From the NCBI RefSeq assembly GCF_000878195.1, contig NZ_JXST01000010.1, positions 84,936 to 148,935 of the forward strand: 64,000 bases of DNA. Reading direction: 5' to 3'. The notes beneath the pieces are model-generated. The model did no database searches and was not told the DNA's origin. It worked only from the letters and a program-made list of their open reading frames with translations. Of this stretch, positions 1 to 8,261 are shown one piece after another. Position 1 is the first letter of the stretch; each line of letters starts with the position of its first letter. Both the position numbers and the translations under genes were made by a program. This DNA comes from Mycolicibacterium llatzerense. Its GTDB lineage: Bacteria; Actinomycetota; Actinomycetes; Mycobacteriales; Mycobacteriaceae.

Positions 1-2
1 CC

Positions 3-26
3 CCGGGTGAAGGGGAAGTCACCCGG
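3..26. terminator. Short GC-rich hairpin, possible terminator
   Basis: CCGGGTGA and TCACCCGG form an 8-bp stem around an 8-nt loop. It lies at the window edge, so the gene it would terminate is not visible. No U-tract follows, which is common for mycobacterial hairpins. Confidence 0.35.
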
Positions 27-100
27 CTGCGGCGGATCCACTTGTCGATCCGCGGGTCCGTAGACCGGTTTCAGCGGTATTCCGGACGGAGTCTGGCCAT

Positions 101-122
101 CGTTATCCATCGATGGATAACG
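101..122. promoter_or_regulatory. Perfect 22-bp palindrome, likely operator for the SDR gene
   Basis: CGTTATCCATC is followed directly by its exact reverse complement GATGGATAACG. The palindrome lies 59 bp upstream of the ATG at 181, where a TetR/GntR-type repressor site would be expected. It does not resemble the TACTGT-N7-ACAGTA operator of the downstream cluster, so the SDR probably answers to a regulator outside the window. Confidence 0.6.
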
Positions 123-180
123 TACTTGCAAAAAAAGAGAATGCCAATACCATTCCCGGTAACAGCCACATAGGAGGACG

Positions 181-1002
181 ATGACGGACCGCGCACTCGC
201 CGACAAGACAATGGTGATCTCCGGGGCAAGTAGGGGTATCGGACTGGCGATAGCCATCGCCGCCGCCCAGCAGGGCGCCAATGTCGTGCTCCTCGCGAAG
301 ACCGCAGAGCCCCACCCGCGACTGCCCGGCACCGTCTACACGGCCGCCGAAGACATCGAGGCCGCGGGCGGTAAGGCCGCCGCCGTGGTCGGTGACATCC
401 GCTCCGAGGACGACGTCAACCGGGCCGTCGACGTGGCCGTCGAACGCTTCGGCGGCGTCGACATCTGCGTCAACAACGCGAGCGCCATCGGCGTGGAGCC
501 GACAGAGGCGTTGTCCGCCAAGAAGTTCGACCTGATGCAGCAGGTGAACCTCCGGGGCAGTTTCCTACTGACAAAGGCCGCCCTGCCGCACCTGCACAAG
601 TCGGACAACCCCCATGTACTGACCATCGCACCACCCCTGAATCTGAGCCCGCGCTGGCTGGGCGCACACCCGTCCTACACGCTGTCGAAATACGGGATGA
701 CGCTGTTGTCGCTGGGCTGGGCAGCCGAATACGCCGAGGCCGGCATCGCGTTCAACTGCCTGTGGCCGCAGACCTATATCGCCACTTCTGCGGTGGCCAA
801 CATGGCCGACGGCGCCACGCTGCTGGACTCGTCCCGCAGTCCGGCGATCATGGGTGACGCGGCAGTCGCGATCCTCACCCGCCAGGCCACCGAGTGCACC
901 GCGGGCTGCTTCATCGACGCCGACGTACTCACCGCGGCCGGCCGGAGCCTGGCCCCCTACGGCGGCGGGGCCAACCCGATCCCGGATCTGTTCCTGGGCT
1001 AG
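181..1002 (+). CDS. Short-chain dehydrogenase/reductase, HSDL2/citronellol-dehydrogenase-like
   Basis: This 273-residue SDR oxidises or reduces an alcohol/ketone pair with NAD(P). The Rossmann motif SGASRGIG is at residues 14-21, NNAS near 98-101, and the catalytic YxxxK is Y166-K170. The stretch TIAPPLNLSPRW replaces the usual catalytic-Ser strand and is typical of the HSDL2 and citronellol/citronellal dehydrogenase branch. The start is fixed by AGGAGG four bases before the ATG. It is transcribed away from the neighbouring operons and preceded by its own palindrome. It ends convergently, overlapping the next gene by 4 bp. The substrate is unknown. Confidence 0.85.
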   Translation: MTDRALADKTMVISGASRGIGLAIAIAAAQQGANVVLLAKTAEPHPRLPGTVYTAAEDIEAAGGKAAAVVGDIRSEDDVNRAVDVAVERFGGVDICVNNASAIGVEPTEALSAKKFDLMQQVNLRGSFLLTKAALPHLHKSDNPHVLTIAPPLNLSPRWLGAHPSYTLSKYGMTLLSLGWAAEYAEAGIAFNCLWPQTYIATSAVANMADGATLLDSSRSPAIMGDAAVAILTRQATECTAGCFIDADVLTAAGRSLAPYGGGANPIPDLFLG

Positions 1003-1415
1003 AAGTTCGAGTTGGGGTTGTCGTAGTGATCGCCTCGGATCCAGCGGCTCTCGCCGGCGCCGTTGCGATCCAGCTTGGGCCCACAGAACAGGAACAGCCC
1101 GTCGGGCGCCTGGGCCATCTGATTGAACGGTTGGTCGCAGGGCGTGTCGAAGTCACGGATACCGGCCACCGGCATCGCTCGGAAGTAGCGCGGAGACAAC
1201 CCACGCGTCGAGTCGCAGAACACGACCCGGCCCCAGTCGGTCGTGGCGAACACGAAGTAGGTGACGTTGTCACAGTCGGCACCCAACGCGACCACGCGGT
1301 TGATTCCCGGCACGCACGACGGATCGTCACACCGAACGGGCTCAGCCGACGATGCCGCCGGCCAATGCAATCCCACGAGCGCCAGGGCACCCAACGCAGA
1401 CCAAAATCGCCGCAT
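999..1415 (-). CDS. Small secreted six-cysteine protein
   Basis: The protein is 138 residues. An N-terminal MRRFW... start is followed by a hydrophobic core and a likely cleavage after AASSA-EP, so it is probably exported. The mature part has six cysteines (VRC, PSC, ADC, VFC, TPC, LFC), which suggests disulfides. No enzymatic motif is recognised. An upstream in-frame ATG at 1445 would add ten residues without improving the signal peptide. A 15-bp motif shared with the promoter of the gene at 37923 lies 35 bp upstream. Confidence 0.7.
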   Translation of the reverse strand: MRRFWSALGALALVGLHWPAASSAEPVRCDDPSCVPGINRVVALGADCDNVTYFVFATTDWGRVVFCDSTRGLSPRYFRAMPVAGIRDFDTPCDQPFNQMAQAPDGLFLFCGPKLDRNGAGESRWIRGDHYDNPNSNF

Positions 1416-1449
1416 TGGCCGAGCGTACCCTGATCCGTTCTCCATTTTC

Positions 1450-1464
1450 GGAAATATCACTCTC
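1450..1464 (-). promoter_or_regulatory. Shared 15-bp upstream motif, copy 1
   Basis: The plus strand reads GGAAATATCACTCTC. A 14/15-identical copy (GGAAATATCATTCTC) lies at 37969-37983, and both sit 35-46 bp upstream of a minus-strand start. The reverse strand reads GAGAGTGATATTTCC. It is probably a regulator site common to the two genes; the regulator is unknown. Confidence 0.4.
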
Positions 1465-1467
1465 CGA

Positions 1468-2391
1468 CTAGTCCCCGCCGCGCACCTGGTCCTTGACCGC
1501 CGGCACCACGGGCGGCGCCGTGCGCCAGTTCGGCAGGCCGTCCTCTTCCAGCCCGACCGGAAATCCGTTGTCGTGCACCTGCGCCCAGTGACTGTGATTG
1601 AGCTCGTGCAGGGTGAAGCAGGCATTGAGGGAGTTGTAGAACCCCATGTTGTCCTGCGTCTGGTTCACCGATTCCTTGATCAGCAGGGCGGCCATCGTCG
1701 GCACGGCGGCAATGCGCCGGGCGAATTCCAGCGTGCGGTCGGCAAGCTCGTCGGCCGGGAACACCTTGCTCACCATGCCCATGCGGTGGGCTTCGTCCAC
1801 CGACAGGCTGTCGCCCGTGAGCATCAGCTCTTTCGTCTTGCGGGCACCGAATTCCCATGGGTGCGCGAAGTATTCGACGCCGCACATCCCGAGCCGGGTA
1901 CCCACCACGTCCGCGAATGTGGTGTTGTCGGCCGCTACGATCAGGTCGCAGGCCCACATCAGCATGAGCGAGGCCGCATAGACGTCACCGTGCACCTGGG
2001 CGACGGTGATCTTGCGGAGGTTGCGCCAGCGGCGGGTGTTCTCGAAGTAGTAGTGCCATTCCTGCAGCATCAGCATCTCGGCGCCCTGCCGGGTGGCACC
2101 GTTGATCCGGAAGCTCGGGTGCTGGTCGGGTCCGGGCGTGCGTTCCGCGCGGGACTGTGCCGAACCAAGGTCGTGGCCAGAGGAGAACATCGGCCCCAGC
2201 CCGCCGAGGATGACGACCCGTACGGTGTCGTCGGCCTCAGCTTGCAGGAACGCCTCGTGCAGTTCGGTGAGCATGCCGCGACTCTGCGCATTGCGAGTAT
2301 CCGGGCGGTTCAACATGATTCGGGCGATGGTGCCCTCGTCGAGGGTTTCGTACGTGACGTACTTGTAGTCAGCGGTGTTGTCCGTAGCCAT
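1468..2391 (-). CDS. Crotonase-superfamily protein lacking both hydratase glutamates
   Basis: This 307-residue crotonase-fold protein is larger than a usual enoyl-CoA hydratase (about 260). The first oxyanion-hole segment SSGHDL is present. The usual GGG-E helix is VHGDVYAASLML, with Met where Glu144 of rat hydratase sits, and the Glu164 loop reads FADVVGTRLGM. Simple hydration is therefore unlikely; C-C bond cleavage or isomerisation of a CoA ester is possible. The start MATDNTADY was preferred because the longer version begins inside the large inverted repeat. It is the last gene of the minus operon starting at 6675. Confidence 0.8.
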   Translation of the reverse strand: MATDNTADYKYVTYETLDEGTIARIMLNRPDTRNAQSRGMLTELHEAFLQAEADDTVRVVILGGLGPMFSSGHDLGSAQSRAERTPGPDQHPSFRINGATRQGAEMLMLQEWHYYFENTRRWRNLRKITVAQVHGDVYAASLMLMWACDLIVAADNTTFADVVGTRLGMCGVEYFAHPWEFGARKTKELMLTGDSLSVDEAHRMGMVSKVFPADELADRTLEFARRIAAVPTMAALLIKESVNQTQDNMGFYNSLNACFTLHELNHSHWAQVHDNGFPVGLEEDGLPNWRTAPPVVPAVKDQVRGGD

Positions 2392-2412
2392 GAGGGCACC
2401 TTTCGTTACTCC

Positions 2413-2471
2413 GCGAGCAGACGTAAAACTGTCGTAAATCCGCAATTTTGGACAGTTTTGTGTCTGCTCGC
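2413..2471. repeat. Long imperfect inverted repeat (21-bp arms, 17-bp loop)
   Basis: Arm 2413-2433 (GCGAGCAGACGTAAAACTGTC) matches the reverse complement of 2451-2471 at 19 of 21 positions. It fills the gap between the thiolase-like gene and the crotonase gene of the same operon. It could be a mobile palindromic element (REP/MITE-like), an RNA-processing or stability hairpin, or an attenuator. It lacks a U-tract. Confidence 0.75.
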
Positions 2472-2478
2472 GAGAGAT

Positions 2479-3624
2479 CTAGAGCGACAGGATGGTCGCG
2501 GAGGCGGTACCCGGGGCGCCGTACACCTGCGCCAGCCCGACGCGTGGGTTGCCCGGCACCTGCCGCTCCCCCGCTTCACCGCGCAACTGGCGGACCAGCT
2601 CGTGCATCTGGCGCAGCCCGGACGCGCCGATCGGTTCGCCGTTGGCGATCAGTCCACCGTCGGTGTTGATCGGCAACGACCCGTGGATCTCGGTGGCGCC
2701 GTCGGCCAGCAGCTTCTCCTGCTCGCCGTCAGCACAGAGCCCAGTCTCGGCCATGTGGATGACCTCGGCACCCGCGTCCGTGTCCTGCAGCTGCGCGATG
2801 TCGACGTCCTCGGGCCCGATGCCGGCGGCTTCATAGGCAGCCTTGGCCGCGTACACGGTGGGCGACACGTCCTCGTCGAGCGGCGCGGAGGTGGCGTGCA
2901 CTTCGTAGGCTCCGTAGGTGCGGGTGCGAATCTCACTGGCCCGGACGTACACCGGCTTGTCGGTGTAGCGGTGGGCGATGTCGGCCCGGCACATGATGAC
3001 CGCGGCGGCACCCTCGTCGGGTGCGCAGAACATGTACTGGCGCAACGGATAGTTGAGCACCGGCGAGGCCATGATCTCCTCGACGGTGATCTCCTTGCGC
3101 CGGAACGCGTTCGGGTTCAAGATGCCGTTGCGGAAGTTCTTGTTGGCGACCCGCGCCAGCGTCTCCTCGGAGATGCCGTGCTTGTTGATGTAGTGGTTGG
3201 CCTTCATCCCGAAGAACTTCGTGGTGACGAACTGGCCATTGTTGGCGTACCACTGCGGCAAGGCGAGTTTGGCCGGGTCGTCGGTGAAGGCGCCACGTGG
3301 GTGCTTGTCCAGGCCGATGGCGATCCCGATGTCGTACTTACCCAGCCGGATGGTGTCGGCGGTCTGCTGGATCGCACTGGCCGCGGTGGCGCAGGCATTG
3401 AACACGTTGGTGAAGGTGATGCCCGTCAGACCTACCAGGCGGGTGACCGCATCGGGGTTGGACACCTCGTAGCTGCCCCCGAACCCGAACTGGATGTCTT
3501 TCCACTCCAGCTTGGCATCGGTCAGCGCACTCTGTATCGCTTCGGCGCCCATCTCCATCGCGGTCTTGTCGAACCGGCCGAACGGATGGATACCGACACC
3601 GATGATCGCTACGTCGTTACTCAT
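2479..3624 (-). CDS. SCP-x/Ltp thiolase-like protein (retro-aldolase or thiolase), first copy
   Basis: The 381-residue protein has the thiolase fold of the lipid-transfer-protein group. The nucleophile position is kept (FNACAT, C78), but the C-terminal GHPxGASG motif reads GEPIGASG, with the catalytic His replaced by E330. In steroid side-chain degradation, Ltp2-type proteins of this kind work with a DUF35 partner as retro-aldolases on beta-hydroxyacyl-CoA. The DUF35 gene here overlaps by 4 bp (ATGA), strongly suggesting a complex. A close paralogue with the same substitution is at 14181-15326. Confidence 0.9.
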   Translation of the reverse strand: MSNDVAIIGVGIHPFGRFDKTAMEMGAEAIQSALTDAKLEWKDIQFGFGGSYEVSNPDAVTRLVGLTGITFTNVFNACATAASAIQQTADTIRLGKYDIGIAIGLDKHPRGAFTDDPAKLALPQWYANNGQFVTTKFFGMKANHYINKHGISEETLARVANKNFRNGILNPNAFRRKEITVEEIMASPVLNYPLRQYMFCAPDEGAAAVIMCRADIAHRYTDKPVYVRASEIRTRTYGAYEVHATSAPLDEDVSPTVYAAKAAYEAAGIGPEDVDIAQLQDTDAGAEVIHMAETGLCADGEQEKLLADGATEIHGSLPINTDGGLIANGEPIGASGLRQMHELVRQLRGEAGERQVPGNPRVGLAQVYGAPGTASATILSL

Positions 3625-4040
3625 CGCGACACCGGCTCGAACCAGAACGTGACCAGCTCATTGCCATCCGCATCGGTAGCGAAGGGAGCCATGGTGAGCT
3701 CGACCTCCATGCCGAACTCCAGCTTGGCCGGATCGCTTTCGGTGAGCCGCCCCTCGACGCGAATCACGTCGCCGAGTTGCACCAGGCCGACTCCGAACGG
3801 CACGAAGTCCTTGCCGGTGGGACCGGCGTACGGCGCTCCGGGCGGGAATCCCTGTGTGGTCCAGGCGATCACCGTGCCATGGCGCGGTAGCAGCACCTCG
3901 GACATCTCGGCCCTGCTGCATTTCGGGCACCGGTCCTGGCGCGGGAACGTCGTCGCCGAGCAGGCACCGCACCGGCTGCCGATCAGCTGCGGATCCGGTT
4001 CCGGCCAGGTGGAGATTTCGGGGGCAAGCGCCTTCTGCAT
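3621..4040 (-). CDS. DUF35 Zn-ribbon/OB-fold partner of the Ltp protein
   Basis: The 139-residue protein has a rubredoxin-like zinc ribbon (C24-x2-C27 and C38-x2-C41) followed by an OB-fold with the characteristic VIAWTTQGFPPG strand. Members of this family (for example ChsH2's DUF35 part) bind acyl-CoA and activate Ltp-type thiolase-like proteins. It overlaps the start of the Ltp gene by 4 bp, so translation is coupled. It is the only DUF35 gene in the cluster, so it may also serve the second Ltp copy. Confidence 0.9.
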   Translation of the reverse strand: MQKALAPEISTWPEPDPQLIGSRCGACSATTFPRQDRCPKCSRAEMSEVLLPRHGTVIAWTTQGFPPGAPYAGPTGKDFVPFGVGLVQLGDVIRVEGRLTESDPAKLEFGMEVELTMAPFATDADGNELVTFWFEPVSR

Positions 4041-4048
4041 CGTGACTC

Positions 4049-4363
4049 CTAATCGCTCGCGGGGAGGGGTTTGGCTTCCTTGAGTGCGAGCGGCGCCGTC
4101 CCGACGCTCAGCGTGCCCGCGCCGGCCTTGGTGACCAGCACCTCTGCCGCGGCGTCGTCGACGTACCGCTTACCCATCACGGTGCCGCCGGACAGCTCCG
4201 GGTCGAGAGCCAATGCGCCGCCGGCCTGAGCATCGGAACTGGCATCGAGCGCCACCATCGGGGCGCCACCGCATCGCAGGTCATCCAGGCTGTCACCAGT
4301 CCGGACGACGATCACCTGGGTGTCACACACCTGACTTCGCAGGCGGCTACCTGTCTTGACCAT
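4049..4363 (-). CDS. Conserved small hypothetical protein with two cysteines
   Basis: The start MVKTGSRLRSQVCD gives 104 residues; an alternative GTG nine bases upstream is possible. Two cysteines (in SQVCD and LRCGG) and a GKRYVDD motif near the middle are visible. I associate this type of small protein with actinobacterial acyl-CoA catabolic operons, but I know no function. It lies 8 nt before the DUF35 gene and 28 nt after the P450 stop, within the same minus operon. Confidence 0.65.
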   Translation of the reverse strand: MVKTGSRLRSQVCDTQVIVVRTGDSLDDLRCGGAPMVALDASSDAQAGGALALDPELSGGTVMGKRYVDDAAAEVLVTKAGAGTLSVGTAPLALKEAKPLPASD

Positions 4364-4391
4364 GAGAAGCACATTATCAGATAGGAGAACG

Positions 4392-5636
4392 TCACTTTCC
4401 AGAAGTGAGCGAGTAGCGGATAGGCAGGTGTTTGAGGCCGCCGACGAAGATGGTCGCAGTGTGCTGCGGGGTGCCCGCCAGCTCGATCGATCGGAGCCTC
4501 GGGATCAGCTCCGAGAAGAAACTGGTGATCTCCATGCGCGCGAGCGCCGCGCCCAGACAGAAGTGGATGCCGTAGCCGAACGCCACGTGCTTGTTGGGAT
4601 CACGGCCGACGTCGAACCGGAACGGGTCATCGAAGACGTCCTCGTCACGGTTGGCCGACACATACGACAGCAGTACGGACTCCCCCGCCGCGATCGGCAC
4701 GCCCCGGACAGTGGTGTCCTCGCGTGCGGTGCGCATGAACTCCTTCACGGGTGTCACCCAGCGGATCATCTCTTCGGTCGCGAGCGGCATCAGGTCGGGG
4801 TTCTCCCGCAGTCGCGCCAGCTGATCCGGATTCTCGATCAGCGCATGCAGTCCACCGGAGACCACCGCACTGGTGGTGTCATGACCCGCGGTCGCGATGA
4901 TCACGTAGTACGAGACGGTGTCGATGTCACCCAACGGTTCTCCGTCGAGCCGGGCATTGGCGATGGCCGACGCCAGATCGTCGGTGGGGTTCTCCCGGCG
5001 CGCGGCGGTCAACGCGGTGAAATAGGTGAACATCTCGAACAGCGCGGTGCCCTTCTCCTCGGGCGTGACGCCCCGGGAGAACTCCGAGTCATCGGCGCCG
5101 AACAGTTCCTGGGTGTACGCCAGCATCCGGGGAAAGTCGGATTCGGGCAGCCCGAGCAGCGACATGATCACGTACAGCGGGTAATTCACCGCGACCTCTT
5201 GGACGAAGTCGCATTCGGTACCCAACTCCATCATCCGGTCGACGTAGCGTTTGGCCAGTTCATCGACGCGAACACGCAAGTCCCGCATGGCCTTCGGCCG
5301 AAACCAGTCCGCGCCGATCGCCCGCACCAACCGGTGCTGCGGATCGTCCATGTGAATCAGCGTGCTGATGCCCAGCGCGGCCTGATGCGCGTCGGCCTCG
5401 GCGGTCATCAGTACCGGGCGCGGCGAGTTGGTGAACAGCGTGTTGGCCCGCTCGATCGCCATGACGTCATGGTGCTTGGTGATGGCCCAGAACGGCTTGT
5501 AGCCGGGGACGTCGGCCTTTGACACCGGCGCGTTGGCACGCAAGAAGGACAGTGCCGTATGGAGTTTCGGCTCATCGGCGTAGGCGGACGGGTCGGCGAA
5601 CACACCGGCAGCGTCGGCGGTGATCGGGGCACTCAT
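4392..5636 (-). CDS. Cytochrome P450
   Basis: The 414-residue P450 has I-helix ATAGHDTTS, K-helix EEMIR (ExxR) and the heme-binding motif FGYGIHFCLG with C360. It should hydroxylate a hydrophobic substrate using electrons from a ferredoxin and reductase not encoded in this window. The ATG at 5636 is preceded by GAGGAGCTGCCC, a good ribosome site. It lies 10 nt after the F420-type gene in the operon beginning at 6675. The CYP family cannot be assigned with confidence. Confidence 0.92.
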   Translation of the reverse strand: MSAPITADAAGVFADPSAYADEPKLHTALSFLRANAPVSKADVPGYKPFWAITKHHDVMAIERANTLFTNSPRPVLMTAEADAHQAALGISTLIHMDDPQHRLVRAIGADWFRPKAMRDLRVRVDELAKRYVDRMMELGTECDFVQEVAVNYPLYVIMSLLGLPESDFPRMLAYTQELFGADDSEFSRGVTPEEKGTALFEMFTYFTALTAARRENPTDDLASAIANARLDGEPLGDIDTVSYYVIIATAGHDTTSAVVSGGLHALIENPDQLARLRENPDLMPLATEEMIRWVTPVKEFMRTAREDTTVRGVPIAAGESVLLSYVSANRDEDVFDDPFRFDVGRDPNKHVAFGYGIHFCLGAALARMEITSFFSELIPRLRSIELAGTPQHTATIFVGGLKHLPIRYSLTSGK

Positions 5637-5646
5637 GGGCAGCTCC

Positions 5647-6675
5647 TCACTGATGCAATTCTGCGAGTACGGCTTTGACGACTTCCTCCGGCAATTGCGG
5701 CGGCAGACCGACGGTGACCCGGTCGATGACGCCGGCACAGCGTTCCCGGATCGCGGCGGCCAGCGCGCCGACCGGGGCGACGACGGCAATCTCGGCGAGC
5801 ATCGTGTCGTCGACGAGCTGAGCCATCGCATCCCATTCACCGCGCAGAGACAGCCGGCGAAGCTCGGGCTGCAGGTCGCCCCAGCCGTGCAGTTCGAGGA
5901 CTCTGCGGTAGGCGGGCGTCGACGCGTAGAAGGCGATCTGCTTGCGGACCCGTCGCGCGGCGACGGCCATTTCGTCGTCATCGGTACCGGTGACGACCAT
6001 GACCGGGAAGGCCATCTCGAAGTCGCGGCGGTCACGACCCGCTCGCTCCAGCCCGCGCCGCACCGCCGGTTCGGTCGCTTCCTCGAGGTACCGCCGGGTG
6101 GTGAACGCATGACCAACCAGACCCGCAGCCACCTCGGCAGACAGCTCCGTCATCGCGTCGCCGACCGCAGCCACGAACACCTTCGGAAATCCGTACTCGT
6201 GCGGCTCCGGGACGAACATCGGGGTCATCAGCTTGTGCGTGTAGAAATCACCCTCGAACCGCAGGGTGCCGCCGTCGCGCCAGCATGTCCAAATCGCTTG
6301 CAGCGCAGCGATGAACTCCCGCATGCGGGGTATCGGATGGCTCCACGGCATGCTGAAGCGGTTCTCGATGTGCGGCTGGATCTGCGACCCGAGACCGAGG
6401 AGGAGCCGGCCCTGCGAATAACCCTGCAAATCCCAACCCACGTTGGCGACTGTCATCGGCGACCGGGCGAAAGCAACGGCGATACCGGTGCCGAGTTCGA
6501 TACTGGAGGTGTGTTCGGCGGCGAGTGCCAGCGGCAGGAACGGATCGTGGTTCACCTCCGCGGTCCAGCAGCCGCCGTACCCCCGCCGCTCCAATGCTCT
6601 TGCCGCACCCGGCACCTCGGCGAGAGCGCAGTTCACGCCCCCGTCGACCGCCAGGCCAACGCGGTCGCCAACCAT
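5647..6675 (-). CDS. Luciferase-like F420-dependent oxidoreductase
   Basis: The 342-residue luciferase-like monooxygenase-fold protein has VNHDPFLPLALAAEHT near the N terminus and LLLGLGSQIQPHIENRF in the barrel core, as in mycobacterial F420-dependent families. A hydride transfer to a CoA-ester or ketone intermediate is likely but the substrate is unknown. It is the first gene of the minus operon and starts only 10 bp from the operator at 6686-6706. Confidence 0.85.
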   Translation of the reverse strand: MVGDRVGLAVDGGVNCALAEVPGAARALERRGYGGCWTAEVNHDPFLPLALAAEHTSSIELGTGIAVAFARSPMTVANVGWDLQGYSQGRLLLGLGSQIQPHIENRFSMPWSHPIPRMREFIAALQAIWTCWRDGGTLRFEGDFYTHKLMTPMFVPEPHEYGFPKVFVAAVGDAMTELSAEVAAGLVGHAFTTRRYLEEATEPAVRRGLERAGRDRRDFEMAFPVMVVTGTDDDEMAVAARRVRKQIAFYASTPAYRRVLELHGWGDLQPELRRLSLRGEWDAMAQLVDDTMLAEIAVVAPVGALAAAIRERCAGVIDRVTVGLPPQLPEEVVKAVLAELHQ

Positions 6676-6685
6676 GTGGTGGACG

Positions 6686-6706
6686 CTACAGTAAGCAATT
6701 CAGTAT
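6686..6706. promoter_or_regulatory. Operator copy 1 (divergent promoter 6675/6741)
   Basis: CTACAGT-N7-TCAGTAT fits the cluster consensus TACTGT-N7-ACAGTA with one mismatch in each half. It lies between the divergent F420-enzyme and carboxyltransferase genes and can control both operons. Confidence 0.7.
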
Positions 6707-6740
6707 GGTCAACGTGACAAGCCATCAGTGAGGAACTGCG

Positions 6741-8237
6741 ATGACGGATCGGCCCGACTGGAAGCAGACTCTCGAGGACCTCGAGGGCCTGCGGGAACGT
6801 ACCCGCGCGATGGGTGGGCCAGAGCGGTTGGCCAAGCACCACAGCAAGGGCAAGCTCGATGCGCGGGGACGACTGAACCACCTGCTGGACCCCGGGACTT
6901 TCCGTGAATTCGGCACCCTGGCGGGAGGCGACATCGCCGCCGACGGGATCGTCACCGGATCGGGCCTCATCAACGGCGCACCGGTCATGGTGGGCGCGGA
7001 GGACTTCACCACGTTGGCCGGCAGCATCGGGCCGGGCGGCAATGCGAAGCGATACCGGCTCGCCGAACTTGCCCTGCACGACCGGATTCCGCTGGTGATG
7101 CTGTTGGAGGGGGCCGGATTCCGGCCAAGCGGCGAACATTACGGCCGCACGCCCACTGACCTGATCGCGCAGGCACGCTGCTCGGGCCGGGTACCGACGG
7201 TCGCGGCGGTGCTGGGGCCGTCCGCCGGGCACGGCGCACTCGTCGCCCCGGTCTGCGACTGGACCATCATGAGTCAGCAGGGCGCCATCTTCACCGCCGG
7301 CCCACCCGTCGTGAAAGAGTCCACGGGCGAAGAGATTTCGAAAGAGGACCTCGGCGGCCCCGGCGTCGCGCTGGCCAGTGGCGTCATCCACAACGGCGCA
7401 CTGGATGACGCCTCGACCCTGTTCGATATCCGCCGCTACCTGTCGTACTTTCCGCCCAGCGCCTGGTCATATCCGGCCGCCGTGACGACGAACGACGCGA
7501 GTGCCCCACGGCCGACACCCGAGCTGCTCGACGTCGTGCCGCGCGACAACCGCCGCGCCTACAACATGCGCGGCGTCCTCGACGTCGTCTTCGACACCCC
7601 GGACTGGTTCGAGGTGCAGCCCAAGTTCGGGCCGGCCATCATCTGCGCACTGGCCCACCTCGGCGGCCATCCGGTGGCCGTCGTGGCCAATCAGCCGAAC
7701 GTGCTGGCCGGTGCCATCGACGCCGACGCCGCCGACAAGGCAGCGCATTTCATCACAGTGGCGGACTCGTTCCACCTGCCGATCATCTTCCTGGCCGACA
7801 ATCCCGGAATGCTGCCCGGCAGCCGCTCCGAGCGCACCGGGGTACTGCGCAGCGGCGCCCGGATGTTCGCCGCACAGACCGCGGCGACGACGTTGAAGCT
7901 GCACGTCACCTTGCGCAAGGCCTACGGCTTCGGCTCGATGGTCATGTCGCTGTTGGGTTTCGACAATCAGGGCGCGACGTTCGCGTACCCCGGCGCGACC
8001 ATGGGCGCGATGAGCGCGGCCGCCCTGAGCCGGGCATCGCACGCCGACGAGGACGTCGAGGCCAAGCTGCGCCGGATGGAACTGGAAGCGTCGTTCCGAT
8101 CGGCGGGCCACCTCGGCTTCGACGAACTCATCTCGCCGGTAGAGACACGCGACGCCCTCCTGTACTCGCTCGAGCGCGGGTTGCGCGCTCGGCAGGCCGC
8201 GCCCGAGCCGGTCTCGCGCACCACGATCATGCCGTAA
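6741..8237 (+). CDS. Acyl-CoA carboxylase carboxyltransferase (AccD-like) subunit
   Basis: The 498-residue protein has the two crotonase-like halves of the biotin-dependent carboxyltransferase family (N-terminal region with LLDPGTFREFG; C-terminal region with FLADNPGMLPG and the GFGSMVM oxyanion segment). Relatives carboxylate propionyl-, methylcrotonyl- or geranyl-CoA. No biotin-carboxylase/carrier subunit is in the window, so it must borrow one or act as a decarboxylase or different transferase. It leads the plus operon 6741-10186, 34 bp from operator copy 1. Confidence 0.85.
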   Translation: MTDRPDWKQTLEDLEGLRERTRAMGGPERLAKHHSKGKLDARGRLNHLLDPGTFREFGTLAGGDIAADGIVTGSGLINGAPVMVGAEDFTTLAGSIGPGGNAKRYRLAELALHDRIPLVMLLEGAGFRPSGEHYGRTPTDLIAQARCSGRVPTVAAVLGPSAGHGALVAPVCDWTIMSQQGAIFTAGPPVVKESTGEEISKEDLGGPGVALASGVIHNGALDDASTLFDIRRYLSYFPPSAWSYPAAVTTNDASAPRPTPELLDVVPRDNRRAYNMRGVLDVVFDTPDWFEVQPKFGPAIICALAHLGGHPVAVVANQPNVLAGAIDADAADKAAHFITVADSFHLPIIFLADNPGMLPGSRSERTGVLRSGARMFAAQTAATTLKLHVTLRKAYGFGSMVMSLLGFDNQGATFAYPGATMGAMSAAALSRASHADEDVEAKLRRMELEASFRSAGHLGFDELISPVETRDALLYSLERGLRARQAAPEPVSRTTIMP

Positions 8238-8261
8238 CGGACCTTTCAGGAGCTGGCGTCA

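Noticed and set aside
1261..4083. A 940-codon plus-strand open frame opposite several genes
   Set aside because: It runs antisense to four well-supported minus genes, has no domain and reflects high-GC third-position bias. Other long frames such as 43117-45138 are rejected for the same reason.
4381..4396. A third copy of the GAGARTGATATTTCC motif (GGAGAACGTCACTTTCC)
   Set aside because: Agreement is partial and it overlaps the P450 stop codon, so it is more likely coding sequence than a site.
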